Origin: Kangiella profundi | GTDB taxonomy: Bacteria > Pseudomonadota > Gammaproteobacteria > Enterobacterales > Kangiellaceae | Reading direction: 5' to 3' | DNA length: 64,000 nucleotides | Assembly: GCF_002838765.1 (NCBI RefSeq) | Contig: NZ_CP025120.1 | Location: 1,426,001-1,490,000 of the forward strand | Shown: one piece after another, positions 26,764 through 35,772 of the stretch | Numbering within the stretch: position 1 is the first letter of the stretch | Layout: each line of letters starts with the position of its first letter | Notes under the pieces: model-generated | Database searches by the model: none | What the model was told of the DNA's origin: nothing | Seen by the model: the letters and a program-made list of their open reading frames with translations, nothing else | Position numbers and translations under genes: made by a program

Positions 26764-27048
26764 TTAGACGCCCATATTGCTTAAACTGTTTGAAATACGG
26801 CGCACTAAACCGGCCAAAGAAGGATGCTCCTGCTCAAACTCAACCAAGCGGTCCTGGAAGCGCTCGAGTAGAAACTCATCTGGTGATTCGCGGCTATCCT
26901 GCAAAAATAGCTTGGATTCAATCACAAACTCTAATCGGGTCAACGCAGCCTCTTCTTTATCAGACAACTGACTATCGGTATCCAGAGCCTGAATTAGCTT
27001 TTCGGCCAATATGAGGATATCGCTCTGGTTTTGGTTGGAATCAGGCAT
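26764..27048 (-). CDS. DUF4404-like small protein (94 aa)
   Basis: A short, acidic, all-helical protein. The end FEQEHPSLAGLVRRISNSLSNMGV matches the DUF4404 signature (FE..HP.LA..LR.I...L..MG). Function unknown for the family. It is likely cytosolic, since no membrane or export signal is present. It has a clear Shine-Dalgarno (aaaggagc) and is divergent from the large anchored protein gene at 27170, sharing a 121-base promoter gap. Confidence 0.75.
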   Translation of the reverse strand: MPDSNQNQSDILILAEKLIQALDTDSQLSDKEEAALTRLEFVIESKLFLQDSRESPDEFLLERFQDRLVEFEQEHPSLAGLVRRISNSLSNMGV

Positions 27049-27169
27049 AATCGCTCCTTTTGAAACATTCTTTTACTGATTGTAAGTCAAAGATACACAA
27101 AATCCGTTGGTCTTGATAGTTGCATCCCTTATAATCTGCCACGGTACTACAACAAAGAGAAGGATACAC

Positions 27170-28897
27170 ATGAAAAAATTATTAATTGTTATCGTAATTG
27201 CACTTGCAGTTGCAGCGGGAATCTACTTCTACAAAGGGGGCAGCGCTACTGTAGCGGCCAAGGATAATTCTGTTCTTGCCTACGTTCCAGCCGACACCGT
27301 TTTGTTCACAGGTAGTGTTACACCTATCAGCTTCGAAGAAGCTATGGCTATGAGCCACAAACTTGGTCTTGATCCATCAACTTTTGTTGATATGCAAGAT
27401 GACGCTTTCGAACTAGGTCCAGACTCTCCTGATGCAGCACGCATAGGACTTGGTCTATATGCAAAATACATGCAGTCTTTTGCTGATAAGACTACCGTTA
27501 AAACTCTTGGTATTACAGAAGCACCTAATGCAGCTTTCTACATGGTTGGCGCTTTACCTGTAATGCGTTTAGAGCTAGATGGCACAGATACTTTTGCTAA
27601 GCTAATCGAACAAATCGAAACTGAGCAAAACGTAAAAGCCGATGTTAAAAATATGGATGGCGTTGAGTTTCGCGAATACGCGTTCTCTAAAGACACTTCT
27701 GTACCATATTCTCTAGTAATCAGTTCTCACGACAACCAAGCTGTTGTTACTGTGAACACACCTCTAGCTGACGACAAAGACATCAAAGTTGCATTAAACA
27801 AGCCAGCTGAAAGCATCGCTGATACTGGTCGTTTGACTACTATGATGTCTGAGCATGGTTACATGGGACACTCTTTGTTCTTCATTGATAACCTTGCCAT
27901 CATGAAAGGTGTTACAAACCCACAAGCTAACAGCTTTGGTGTAATGTTAGACGAGTTGCTAATTGCTAATGGTGCTCAAGGCGCTTTAGCTGATATGCAA
28001 ACTCCTGCATGTGCTTCAGAGTTCACAGCATTGACAGCCAACTGGCCTACTATGTCTGGCGGTTACACTGAGTTCAGTGCTAACGAAGCTAACTTCAAGT
28101 TTATGCTTGAAGGCGCTAACGCTGACTTATTGAAGAGCCTACAAGGTTTACGTGGTCACTTGTCAGAAAACTTGAACAATGATGATTATGTAATGAGCTT
28201 TGGTCTAGGTTTCGACATGGACCAGATGGTTCCAGTTATCACTGATGTATGGCAGCGTTTGACGGAAACTCCTTATGAGTGCCCTCCTTTGGCTGAAATG
28301 CAAGCTGGTCTTAAGCAACAAAACCCAATGATGCTTGGTATGATGACCGGTATGGTTGCTGGCATCAAAGGTATTGGCTTCGGTGTTGTTGAGATGGATA
28401 TGGCTGGCCTTGAGCAAGCTTCTTCTAACCCAATGGCAGTTGCAGATAGCATGCAAATGATTGTGACTGTTAGTGCACAAAAACCTAAGGACCTGCTAAT
28501 GACTTTAAGTTCATTTGCTCCTCAGTTTGCACAAATGGACATTAAAGACGGTGGCGACGCTGTATCATTGCAAGACCAAATGGGCATGCCAGCAAGCATT
28601 GCGCTACGTGGTCATGATTTGGTGATGTTGGTTGGTACCGATGCTCTATCACAATTACCAAGCATCAAGTCAAACAAAGATATCTCAAGCAATGGTCTAT
28701 TCAGCATGAGCATGAATTTTGGTAAATACATGGAGCTTATCACTTCAGTGATGAATGACATGGAAACTGATTCTCAAATGGCTGAAGACCAGAAAGCCAT
28801 GTTTGAAAAGCTTAAAGAAGTTGACGGTACTATCAAAGGAACACTTGATATTACTGACGAAGGTGTCGTTTCAGAGACCAGCTTCAAAGCAAAATAA
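27170..28897 (+). CDS. Large membrane-anchored protein, DUF3352-like (575 aa)
   Basis: The start at 27170 is chosen because agagaagg lies before it and the anchor begins there. One N-terminal helix (about 4-20) places a 550-residue Met-rich domain outside the cytosol. The opening LAYVPADTVLFTG recalls DUF3352 proteins, which share no known activity. Many Met and Asp residues and repeated blocks (ALPVMRLELDG, GLGFDMDQMV) are seen. Codon use is strikingly biased to GCT, GTT, ACT and GGT compared with its neighbours, a sign of high expression rather than foreign origin. A strong terminator follows. Confidence 0.75.
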   Translation: MKKLLIVIVIALAVAAGIYFYKGGSATVAAKDNSVLAYVPADTVLFTGSVTPISFEEAMAMSHKLGLDPSTFVDMQDDAFELGPDSPDAARIGLGLYAKYMQSFADKTTVKTLGITEAPNAAFYMVGALPVMRLELDGTDTFAKLIEQIETEQNVKADVKNMDGVEFREYAFSKDTSVPYSLVISSHDNQAVVTVNTPLADDKDIKVALNKPAESIADTGRLTTMMSEHGYMGHSLFFIDNLAIMKGVTNPQANSFGVMLDELLIANGAQGALADMQTPACASEFTALTANWPTMSGGYTEFSANEANFKFMLEGANADLLKSLQGLRGHLSENLNNDDYVMSFGLGFDMDQMVPVITDVWQRLTETPYECPPLAEMQAGLKQQNPMMLGMMTGMVAGIKGIGFGVVEMDMAGLEQASSNPMAVADSMQMIVTVSAQKPKDLLMTLSSFAPQFAQMDIKDGGDAVSLQDQMGMPASIALRGHDLVMLVGTDALSQLPSIKSNKDISSNGLFSMSMNFGKYMELITSVMNDMETDSQMAEDQKAMFEKLKEVDGTIKGTLDITDEGVVSETSFKAK

Positions 28898-28920
28898 TCT
28901 AATTATTATTAGATTCAATC

Positions 28921-28945
28921 AAGCCCGGTTCAGCCGGGCTTTTTT
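28921..28945 (+). terminator. Terminator of the anchored protein gene
   Basis: Stem agcccgg / ccgggct (28922-28928 and 28934-28940) with loop ttcag and six T. Confidence 0.93.
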
Positions 28946-29085
28946 GTGTCTGAGACATATTCCCCTGCATATTTAGTGTTCAAAAATTGATCTATGTCAT
29001 GAGCCTGCTCATTAAATAAGGTTACTCTAATATAAATGAAATCTTGATTCGTAATCATGAATCAGGCTGCCAAAAGGAGTAGCGT

Positions 29086-30357
29086 ATGAAGAAAATTATA
29101 GTACTAGGCGCAGGTATTGGTGGTATCCCAATGGCTTATGAGCTGAGGGACGAGCTCAAAGAACAAGCTGAGATTACCGTTGTTAGCGACCTGCCCTATT
29201 TTGAATTCACTCCATCCAACCCGTGGGTCGCTGTTAACTGGCGAAAAAAAGAACAAATCCGCGTGGAGCTTGCCGAGGTCTTCGCTAAGCGAAAAATTAA
29301 TTTTGTTCATTCTGCGGCAAAAAAAGTTAAGCCCGAAAGTAACCAGGTTGAACTGGATAATGGTGAAACTCTCGAATATGACTATTTGGTCATTGCCACA
29401 GGGCCTGCACTTGCTTTCGATGATGTTAAAGGTTTAGGTCCGGAACACTTCACGCACTCCATCTGTAAAACAGATCACGCAGACAGCACACGCGTACATT
29501 GGGAAAAGTTTGTCGAGAACCCTGGTCCTATTGTGGTGGGTGCAGTGCAAGGCGCTTCTTGTTTTGGTCCTGCTTACGAATATGCGCTAATCCTCGACAC
29601 TGATCTTCGTAAACGAAAAATTCGCGACCAGGTACCAATTACTTTTGTCACCTCAGAACCTTATATTGGTCACTTGGGACTGGACGGAGTTGGTGATACC
29701 AAAAGTCTTCTGGAGTCAAAACTTCGCGATGCCAATATAAATTGGATAACTAACGCCACAGTTGATGAAATCACAGCTGATGAAATTCATGTAACCGAAC
29801 ACTTCCGCGACGGACAGACTATTAAGCATGATCCACTAAAGTTCAAGCATTCAATGTTACTTCCATCATTCCGTGGCATTGATGCTGTATTTGGAATTGA
29901 AGGATTAACTAATCCCAAAGGGTTCATTCTGACCGATGAGTATCAAAGAAACCCAACCTTCAAAAACGTATTTGCAGTAGGTGTTTGTGTGGCCATTCCG
30001 CCAATCGGCAAGACACCTGTTCCCGTTGGTGTTCCAAAAACTGGCTACATGATTGAATCCATGGTTACGGCTACCGTACATAATATTAAGGCATTGATAG
30101 AAGACAAAGAACCTGACACAAAGCCTAGTTTGAATGCACTATGCCTTGCAGATTTTGGTGATGGTGGCGTAGCCTTTATTGCCAAGCCACAAATACCACC
30201 ACGCAATTTGAACTGGTCCGGTAGTGGCAAATGGGTTCATTACGCCAAAGTGTTGTTTGAGAAATATTTCTTGCACAAAGTTAGACGCGGAACGTCAGAG
30301 CCGTTCTGGGAAAAATTCATTATGGATATGATTGGTGTTAAGAAGTTGAAGAAATAA
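29086..30357 (+). CDS. Sulfide:quinone oxidoreductase-type flavoprotein (423 aa)
   Basis: FAD-dependent pyridine-nucleotide-disulphide family enzyme. FAD-binding motif VLGAGIGGIPMAYEL opens the protein, DYLVIATGPAL is the second nucleotide motif, and FAVGVCVAIPP marks the end of the FAD site. Cysteines in SICKTD, GASCFGP and VGVCVAI sit where SQR enzymes hold redox cysteines, and the C-terminal amphipathic end (KWVHYAKVLFEKYFLHKV) would dock on the inner membrane. It would oxidise sulfide and reduce quinone. Flavocytochrome c-type or NDH-2-like roles are alternatives. It is monocistronic with its own terminator, convergent with the methionine gamma-lyase gene. Confidence 0.82.
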   Translation: MKKIIVLGAGIGGIPMAYELRDELKEQAEITVVSDLPYFEFTPSNPWVAVNWRKKEQIRVELAEVFAKRKINFVHSAAKKVKPESNQVELDNGETLEYDYLVIATGPALAFDDVKGLGPEHFTHSICKTDHADSTRVHWEKFVENPGPIVVGAVQGASCFGPAYEYALILDTDLRKRKIRDQVPITFVTSEPYIGHLGLDGVGDTKSLLESKLRDANINWITNATVDEITADEIHVTEHFRDGQTIKHDPLKFKHSMLLPSFRGIDAVFGIEGLTNPKGFILTDEYQRNPTFKNVFAVGVCVAIPPIGKTPVPVGVPKTGYMIESMVTATVHNIKALIEDKEPDTKPSLNALCLADFGDGGVAFIAKPQIPPRNLNWSGSGKWVHYAKVLFEKYFLHKVRRGTSEPFWEKFIMDMIGVKKLKK

Positions 30358-30366
30358 GAAATAAAA

Positions 30367-30393
30367 AAGGGCGACAAAACAGTCGCCCTTTTT
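30367..30393. terminator. Bidirectional terminator between the SQR and methionine gamma-lyase genes
   Basis: Stem aagggcgac / gtcgccctt (30367-30375 and 30382-30390) with loop aaaaca has an A-run to the left and T-run to the right. Confidence 0.93.
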
Positions 30394-30411
30394 ATATGAA
30401 TCAAAAACAAA

Positions 30412-31614
30412 CTAAGCCGCTTTGATTTGCTTAGCTTTCAATGCCTGTTCAAGGTCGCCAATAATATCATCAACATGCTCAAGCCCCACAGAAATACGAA
30501 TGAGCGTTTCGCTGATACCGGCAGCAGCTCGCTCCTCTGGGGTATAAGGAGAATGGGTCATTGATGCTGGGTGTTGAATCAAGGTTTCTGCATCACCAAG
30601 GCTTACTGCAATTCGACACATTTTTAGGCTATTCATAAAACGCACGGCATCATCAAAACCACCTTTCACTTCAAAGGCAATAACCCCGCCCGCTCTTTTC
30701 ATTTGCTTGCCAATCAGGTGATGAGCTGGATGGCTTTTAAGACCTGGATAATAAACCTGCTCGATCTGATCGTTGGCCTCCAAAAATTCAGCAACCTTTT
30801 CTGCATTATCACAATGGCGTTCAACACGAACAGAAAGTGTTTTTAAGCCACGTAGAATTAACCAGGCGTCGTTAGGACTCATGACCGCGCCCATATCTTT
30901 AAGCGTCGTCATTTTAATATTTTCAATCTGTTCAGCGCTGCCACAAGTAATACCGGCAACAACATCACCATGACCATTCAAATATTTGGTGGCGCTATGG
31001 ATAATCAAGTCCATACCGTAATCGCTAGGTTGCTGTAACACTGGTGACATAAAGGTATTATCAAGAATAGTCAGCAAGTTATGTCTTTTGGCGATATCAG
31101 AAATCGCCTGCATATCTGCACAAACCAGGTTCGGGTTGATGGGTGTTTCAAAATAGATAAGTTTGGTGTTTTCTTTTATTGCTGCTTCAACTTCAATTGG
31201 TTTTGTAATATCCACAAAAGTTGCTTCAATACCCAAATCTTTTAACTTGTGATTGATTAAAGCAAATGTGCATCCGTACAAAGCTGCAGAAGCAACCAGA
31301 TGATCACCTGCTTTTAAATTCGCCAGTAGAGTAGCCGAAACAGCACCCATACCAGAACCAAAAGCGGCTGCGTCTTCAGTGTTTTCCAAAGCCGCCATTT
31401 TCTGTTCAAGTTCGCGCACCGTTGGATTACCTAAGCGACTATAGATATACCCCTGTTCTTCACCAGCAAAGCGATTTGCACCCTGCTCTACATTGTCGAA
31501 GACAAAAGTAGAAGTTTGGTGGATAGGAGTGGCTAAAGATCCAAAACTGGGATCACCAATTCGGCCAGAATGGATTGCTTTAGTTTCAATATTGGAAAAC
31601 TTACCTGAACTCAT
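30412..31614 (-). CDS. Methionine gamma-lyase (400 aa)
   Basis: PLP enzyme that splits L-methionine into methanethiol, 2-oxobutyrate and ammonia. The Cys/Met metabolism fold is complete: YSRLGNPT, GSGMGAVSAT, and PLP lysine Lys210 in HSATKYLNGHGD. Cys115 in LYGCTF corresponds to Cys116 of the Pseudomonas putida enzyme, a residue that separates methionine gamma-lyase from cystathionine lyases. Length equals that enzyme. It is 29 bases downstream of an Lrp-type regulator on the same strand and likely co-transcribed with it. Cystathionine gamma-lyase remains a weaker alternative. Confidence 0.88.
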   Translation of the reverse strand: MSSGKFSNIETKAIHSGRIGDPSFGSLATPIHQTSTFVFDNVEQGANRFAGEEQGYIYSRLGNPTVRELEQKMAALENTEDAAAFGSGMGAVSATLLANLKAGDHLVASAALYGCTFALINHKLKDLGIEATFVDITKPIEVEAAIKENTKLIYFETPINPNLVCADMQAISDIAKRHNLLTILDNTFMSPVLQQPSDYGMDLIIHSATKYLNGHGDVVAGITCGSAEQIENIKMTTLKDMGAVMSPNDAWLILRGLKTLSVRVERHCDNAEKVAEFLEANDQIEQVYYPGLKSHPAHHLIGKQMKRAGGVIAFEVKGGFDDAVRFMNSLKMCRIAVSLGDAETLIQHPASMTHSPYTPEERAAAGISETLIRISVGLEHVDDIIGDLEQALKAKQIKAA

Positions 31615-31643
31615 ACGACTCTCGCTCTTAACTTAATCAATCA

Positions 31644-32132
31644 TTAATCGTCAAGAATATTGATAGCCATCGTGGCTTTCACCTCCTTCAATACCAGAGT
31701 GGTATGAACTTTGGCGACTCCTTCCAGTGGAATCATCTTCTTTGAAATAAAGTGCTCAAGGGACTGGGTATTTTTAACCGCAACCTTAAGCACATAATCA
31801 TATTCACCGGTCACATTATGGCACTCTAAGACCTCTGGCCAGGACGTCACCTTATCTAAAATATTCTGGATCTGCTCATAACGATGAAGCTGCAGGCTAA
31901 ACTCCACAAAACATAAGTTGTCGTAACCCACTTTCTGCCTATCGACCAAAGCAACGTAGCGAGCAATAACACCCTTCTGTTCCAATCGCTTCACACGGGC
32001 ATGTACCGCAGGAGGAGACAGATGGACCTGCTTGGCAAGCTCGGCATTGGTCAAACGACCGTCGTTTTGTAGTATCTGCAAGATCTTTTGATCCACAGAA
32101 TCCAATTCAATTTCTGGTGAATATGCTACCAT
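31644..32132 (-). CDS. Lrp/AsnC-family regulator (162 aa)
   Basis: Amino-acid-responsive DNA-binding protein. The helix-turn-helix covers LDSVDQKILQILQNDGRLTNAELAKQVHLSPPAVHARVKRL, and the RAM ligand domain follows (VTSWPEVLECHNVTGEYDYVLKV). The start at 32132 is preferred because aaagggg lies seven bases before it. A longer frame from 32165 would add a hydrophobic stub without ribosome site. It directly precedes the methionine gamma-lyase gene, so methionine or a catabolite is the likely ligand, as with MdeR of P. putida. Its own promoter in 32133-32332 would also govern the lyase. Confidence 0.9.
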   Translation of the reverse strand: MVAYSPEIELDSVDQKILQILQNDGRLTNAELAKQVHLSPPAVHARVKRLEQKGVIARYVALVDRQKVGYDNLCFVEFSLQLHRYEQIQNILDKVTSWPEVLECHNVTGEYDYVLKVAVKNTQSLEHFISKKMIPLEGVAKVHTTLVLKEVKATMAINILDD

Positions 32133-32332
32133 TATAAGCACCCCTTTCTGAATGATATTCAGCATACTAGCAGAAATAACGAATACTAATAATAAATAGA
32201 CGGTTTTTATTTTATTTAATTAGATTTACTTAAGCGTAACCATAGCCAATATGAATAATCTTCAGTTCAAAACTTCTGGTCTGACAAGAAACCCGCTACA
32301 CTGACAGACATAAATCCATAAAATCGATAATA

Positions 32333-32977
32333 ATGAAGCAGTTAGTCATCCTAATTCATGGCATGGGTCGTACCCGATTCTCCATGCGTTCATTGGAAAA
32401 GTACTTTAAAGATGAGGGTTACCAGGTAATCAATGAGTCTTACGACTCACGAAGCAAGAAGATAGAAACTATTGCTGTTGAGCATATCGGTCAGTTACTG
32501 AGCTCTATTGATAGTGACGAATACGAAGCCATCCACTTTGTTACTCACTCACTGGGCGGGATTATGCTCCGCTACTACCTGAGCCACCACTCAATAAATA
32601 AACTTGGTCGTATCGTCATGATCGCTCCGCCCAATCAGGGCAGCGAAGTGGCTGAACTCTACAAAGACAAGCTGTGGTACAAATTAGCCACCGGTAAACC
32701 CGGCCAGCAACTGTATATCAACAACAACCCACTGTTCGAGCAGCTAAAGCCAGTTTCAGCAGATGTTGGAATAATGATAGGTACCAAATCCTCCGACCCA
32801 TGGTTCAATCATGCTTTTGCCGGACCTAATGACGGCAAAGTCTCCGTTGAAAGCGCACGACTGCCAGAAATGAAAGATTTCATAACCGTCGATCACGGTC
32901 ACACCTTCATTATGAACAATAGAAAAGTACAACAACAGATAGCACACTTCTTGCAACATGGAATTTTTGAGCAATAA
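32333..32977 (+). CDS. Alpha/beta hydrolase (lipase/esterase-like, 214 aa)
   Basis: Cytosolic serine hydrolase of the PGAP1/lipase type. LVILIHGMGRT supplies the oxyanion hole, nucleophile Ser in THSLGG (about residue 83), Asp is expected in GPNDGKVSVES and His in DHGHTFIM. The protein is small, without signal peptide, and close to a compact triacylglycerol lipase-like family used in E. coli as hypothetical YheT/YqjL-like enzymes. Substrate unknown. It is divergent from the Lrp gene (200-base gap) and ends in a terminator shared with the S9 peptidase gene. Confidence 0.82.
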   Translation: MKQLVILIHGMGRTRFSMRSLEKYFKDEGYQVINESYDSRSKKIETIAVEHIGQLLSSIDSDEYEAIHFVTHSLGGIMLRYYLSHHSINKLGRIVMIAPPNQGSEVAELYKDKLWYKLATGKPGQQLYINNNPLFEQLKPVSADVGIMIGTKSSDPWFNHAFAGPNDGKVSVESARLPEMKDFITVDHGHTFIMNNRKVQQQIAHFLQHGIFEQ

Positions 32978-32992
32978 TTTGAATATACACCC

Positions 32993-33022
32993 ACAAAAAA
33001 GCCCGCACATAGCGGGCTTTTT
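32993..33022. terminator. Bidirectional terminator, hydrolase and S9 peptidase genes
   Basis: Stem gcccgc / gcgggc (33001-33006 and 33012-33017), extended by A and T runs on either side. Confidence 0.9.
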
Positions 33023-33048
33023 GTTTATCCAATTCTGATATTTCAATA

Positions 33049-35094
33049 TTAACTCTCAGAGCTATCAGAACCGTTTTCTAGCTTCTCTTCATGCTTTAGG
33101 TCATAAGGAGGAGGATTACCACCCTTACCTTTCAGGTAATGATCCATCCAGCGCATTAGACGCATTGAGTAATCAAGTTGCGCGGCTGCCTTACGGTTAC
33201 CATGACCTTCACCTGGGTAAAGGACCAATCGCACAGGCGCATTACCCAATGTTTTGAGGTAACGATACATTTCCATTGACTGCGACGGGTGTACGCGAGT
33301 ATCAGCTTCACCATGCATGATCAACAACGGCGTTTTACCTTTTGGAGCATGATAAATCGGGCTGGTTTCCAACATCCACTGATAATCATCCCAAGGCCAT
33401 GCGCGCGCGTGAACGGCCTGCATTTCATTAGGAATATCTGTAGTACCAAACTTAGAAAGCTGATTCGAAATACCAACAAACATCACGCCTGCTGCATAGT
33501 GTTCAGACAATGCAGTTGATGACCATGCAGTAGCATAACCACCGTAAGAACCGCCGGTAATGCCTACTTTATCAGTATCAACCACGCCGTCTTTTACTAG
33601 TGCCAGTTTGCCGTCCAAAATGTCAGTGAACTCAGGATCGGCATAGCCATGTTGATCGAGGCGCGCAAACTCGTCACCACGACCTGTGCTACCACGGTAA
33701 TTAGGGAAGAATGAGAAATATCCTTGAGCTGAAGCATATTGTGCAGGATCACCATAGTTGGTTTTCCAGCCGTTGGATTCATGCGCTTCCGGGCCACCAT
33801 GAATGAAGGCAATCATTGGGTAACGCTTGCCTTTCTTGTAGTTCAATGGATAAACCAGAACACCTTGAATTTTCAGACCATCACGCGCTTCATACTCATA
33901 AGCCACCTGTTTACCAAGCGCTTTATCTGCTAACCATGGGTTGCTGTTTGTTAGACGCTCAAAGCCCTTTGCATTAAATGCATAAACTTCGCGTGGATGA
34001 GAAGCTGTATCAGTCATGGCATAAATATCGCCGGTGCTAGATACGCTTAAACGACTGTGGATACCGTTGCCATAATCGACCACTGGGCGGTCAGCGATTT
34101 TGCGGTTAATGGCGGCTTTTACGATACGGCTTTCAACACCCTGATGCTCAATGTAAATGACATCATCACCGCTCCAAGCTAGATCCATAACGTGGCTGGT
34201 CAAATTAGCAACACGCTTATAAATGGTTTCATCATTAACATTTGCGACGTATAGAGCACCATCAGTAGGATCGTTGTAATCATTGGCACCAAGGAAAGCA
34301 ATCTGCTTACCATCGGTTGACCATACAGCTTTACCCTGCTTACCTTCGGTTTTAAAGCTGGCAACGATATCGCCATCCAAATCAACAACTTTTAATGACT
34401 TCTTCATGTAGATGTCGTCAATCAAAGAGGTTGGTGACGTTTGAATCATCAATTGATCATTTACCGGCGAGAAGGCTACTGATAAAACGTGGTCTTTGAT
34501 GTCCAGCTTTTGTGGTTTTTGAGAGTCTTCCTGCGAAGCTAACTCATACAACCAGGCATGAGTCATTTTAATGTCTTCTTCATAAACCTTCGCTTTAAAA
34601 CCTTTTTTATCCAGCTTCTCTAAATGTTTAGGGTCTTCCTCTTTAGCAAGGAATACCAGTTTCGAGCCATCATGACTGATAGTGTAAGCACCAATATCGG
34701 TTTCAAAACTTAAAACCTGCTGTGACTCACCACCATCAACCGGAATTTTGTACAGTGAGTTGTATTTATCTTGGCCACGCTTGGCAGTGTAATAGATAGT
34801 CGAGCTATCATGCGCCCACTGAACACCACCAATGTTGACGTTACCTGTGATGAATGGACGAGCTTCGCCACCCTTCTTCATGACAAACAATTGGTTCCAC
34901 GCTGTGCCATCTTCATCAACATAAGGCGTACGTGGTTTCGACTGTGTAAATGCAATGTATTCACCATTAGGCGATACATCAATTGAAGTAACGGACTGTA
35001 ACTTTGAAATATCTTCCAAAGTCATGCCGTCATCTTTTGCCATCAAGCCTGTAGAGGCCAGAAGCAAACTCAAAGAAATCAATAACTTTTTCAT
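33049..35094 (-). CDS. Exported prolyl-oligopeptidase-family peptidase (S9, 681 aa)
   Basis: Cleaves oligopeptides, often after proline or acyl-amino acids. A Sec signal peptide (about 1-19, ending LMA) is followed by a beta-propeller domain built from repeats such as SPNGEYIAFTQS and WSTDGKQIAFLG (about 20-395). The hydrolase domain comes last: Ser near 515 in GGSYGGYATA, Asp near 595 in HGEADTRVHP, His near 628 in PGEGHG. All three are present. It is expected in the periplasm or outside, closest to acylaminoacyl peptidases of the S9C type. The tail is acidic and Ser-rich. Confidence 0.93.
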   Translation of the reverse strand: MKKLLISLSLLLASTGLMAKDDGMTLEDISKLQSVTSIDVSPNGEYIAFTQSKPRTPYVDEDGTAWNQLFVMKKGGEARPFITGNVNIGGVQWAHDSSTIYYTAKRGQDKYNSLYKIPVDGGESQQVLSFETDIGAYTISHDGSKLVFLAKEEDPKHLEKLDKKGFKAKVYEEDIKMTHAWLYELASQEDSQKPQKLDIKDHVLSVAFSPVNDQLMIQTSPTSLIDDIYMKKSLKVVDLDGDIVASFKTEGKQGKAVWSTDGKQIAFLGANDYNDPTDGALYVANVNDETIYKRVANLTSHVMDLAWSGDDVIYIEHQGVESRIVKAAINRKIADRPVVDYGNGIHSRLSVSSTGDIYAMTDTASHPREVYAFNAKGFERLTNSNPWLADKALGKQVAYEYEARDGLKIQGVLVYPLNYKKGKRYPMIAFIHGGPEAHESNGWKTNYGDPAQYASAQGYFSFFPNYRGSTGRGDEFARLDQHGYADPEFTDILDGKLALVKDGVVDTDKVGITGGSYGGYATAWSSTALSEHYAAGVMFVGISNQLSKFGTTDIPNEMQAVHARAWPWDDYQWMLETSPIYHAPKGKTPLLIMHGEADTRVHPSQSMEMYRYLKTLGNAPVRLVLYPGEGHGNRKAAAQLDYSMRLMRWMDHYLKGKGGNPPPYDLKHEEKLENGSDSSES

Positions 35095-35305
35095 TGGTCC
35101 CCTTACGAACGTATCAATTAAGCCAAAAAATAAAGTGTTTAAAAATTACAAAGCGGACAGCATATAAAAAATCTAACCCTAGTGCCAGCCTAGATATTTA
35201 TGAGCTTTGTAAAGATATTTAATGCAGAAATGCTTTGTTACATTTAGAAAATTGCCAGATCTGGCGGCTTTGTTAAAGTGGAGGCTGTGGAATTAGTATT
35301 AACTA

Positions 35306-35393
35306 CCCCTTAGTGCTAAATCCCGCATCTCAAAATACCTCCTTCTCATTTTGAGACGCAACTTTTGCCCGCCTATTTTAGGCGGGCTTTTTT
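35306..35393 (+). ncRNA. Candidate small RNA with anti-Shine-Dalgarno loop
   Basis: A strong plus-strand terminator (gcccgccta / taggcgggc, 35367-35387, then six T) has no plus-strand gene before it, since both neighbours are on the minus strand. Just upstream stands a 9-bp perfect hairpin tctcaaaat / attttgaga (35328-35356), extended by an outer gc pair, with loop acctccttctc, which contains CCTCCTT, the complement of a Shine-Dalgarno. A promoter candidate, TTGTTA (35270-35275) and TAGTAT (35294-35299) 18 bases apart, would give an 88-nt RNA. This looks like a compact trans-acting sRNA; expression is not shown. Confidence 0.5.
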
Positions 35394-35658
35394 ATGGCTG
35401 CTGTATTCTCAAGCTGGCTTTAAATATTGGTTTGAATATAGCCTCGATCTCGGACTGACTGAATGTCGGTTTATATTCCTGATATAAACGCTCAATGATG
35501 GCCTGTTCTCTTGTAGGGTCATAATCGGTCATACCCAGCTGTTTTTTCTCGTCACTGAGCCTGAGAACCAGCTGTGCCCGTTTTTCAACCAGTGCCATTA
35601 ATTGCCTATCAAGCTCATCAATGTCTGAGCGTAAGTTCTGTATTATCTCTGAATTCAC
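35392..35658 (-). CDS. Chorismate mutase type II domain protein (88 aa)
   Basis: All-helical AroQ domain: LRSDIDELDRQLMALVEKRAQL provides the first helix with the Arg and Asp used on the substrate, SDEKKQLGMTDYDPTREQAII contains the loop Lys and Arg, and IFKPIFKASLRIQQ the closing helix. It could convert chorismate to prephenate for Phe and Tyr synthesis. With no prephenate dehydratase fused and 88 residues, it is a stand-alone (monofunctional) form such as those linked to PapB/PchB-like roles. Its stop overlaps the terminator of the candidate small RNA. It is divergent from cmoA. Confidence 0.85.
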   Translation of the reverse strand: MNSEIIQNLRSDIDELDRQLMALVEKRAQLVLRLSDEKKQLGMTDYDPTREQAIIERLYQEYKPTFSQSEIEAIFKPIFKASLRIQQP

Positions 35659-35772
35659 CGTATGTACACCCTATTGATTAAAAACCATGGCTTAAGTATG
35701 GGTAAGTGGCGCCTATTATAGTAGAATTGCGGCCAAAGTTGTTAAAAGCCTTTTCGGCTTGTTTGAACCATT

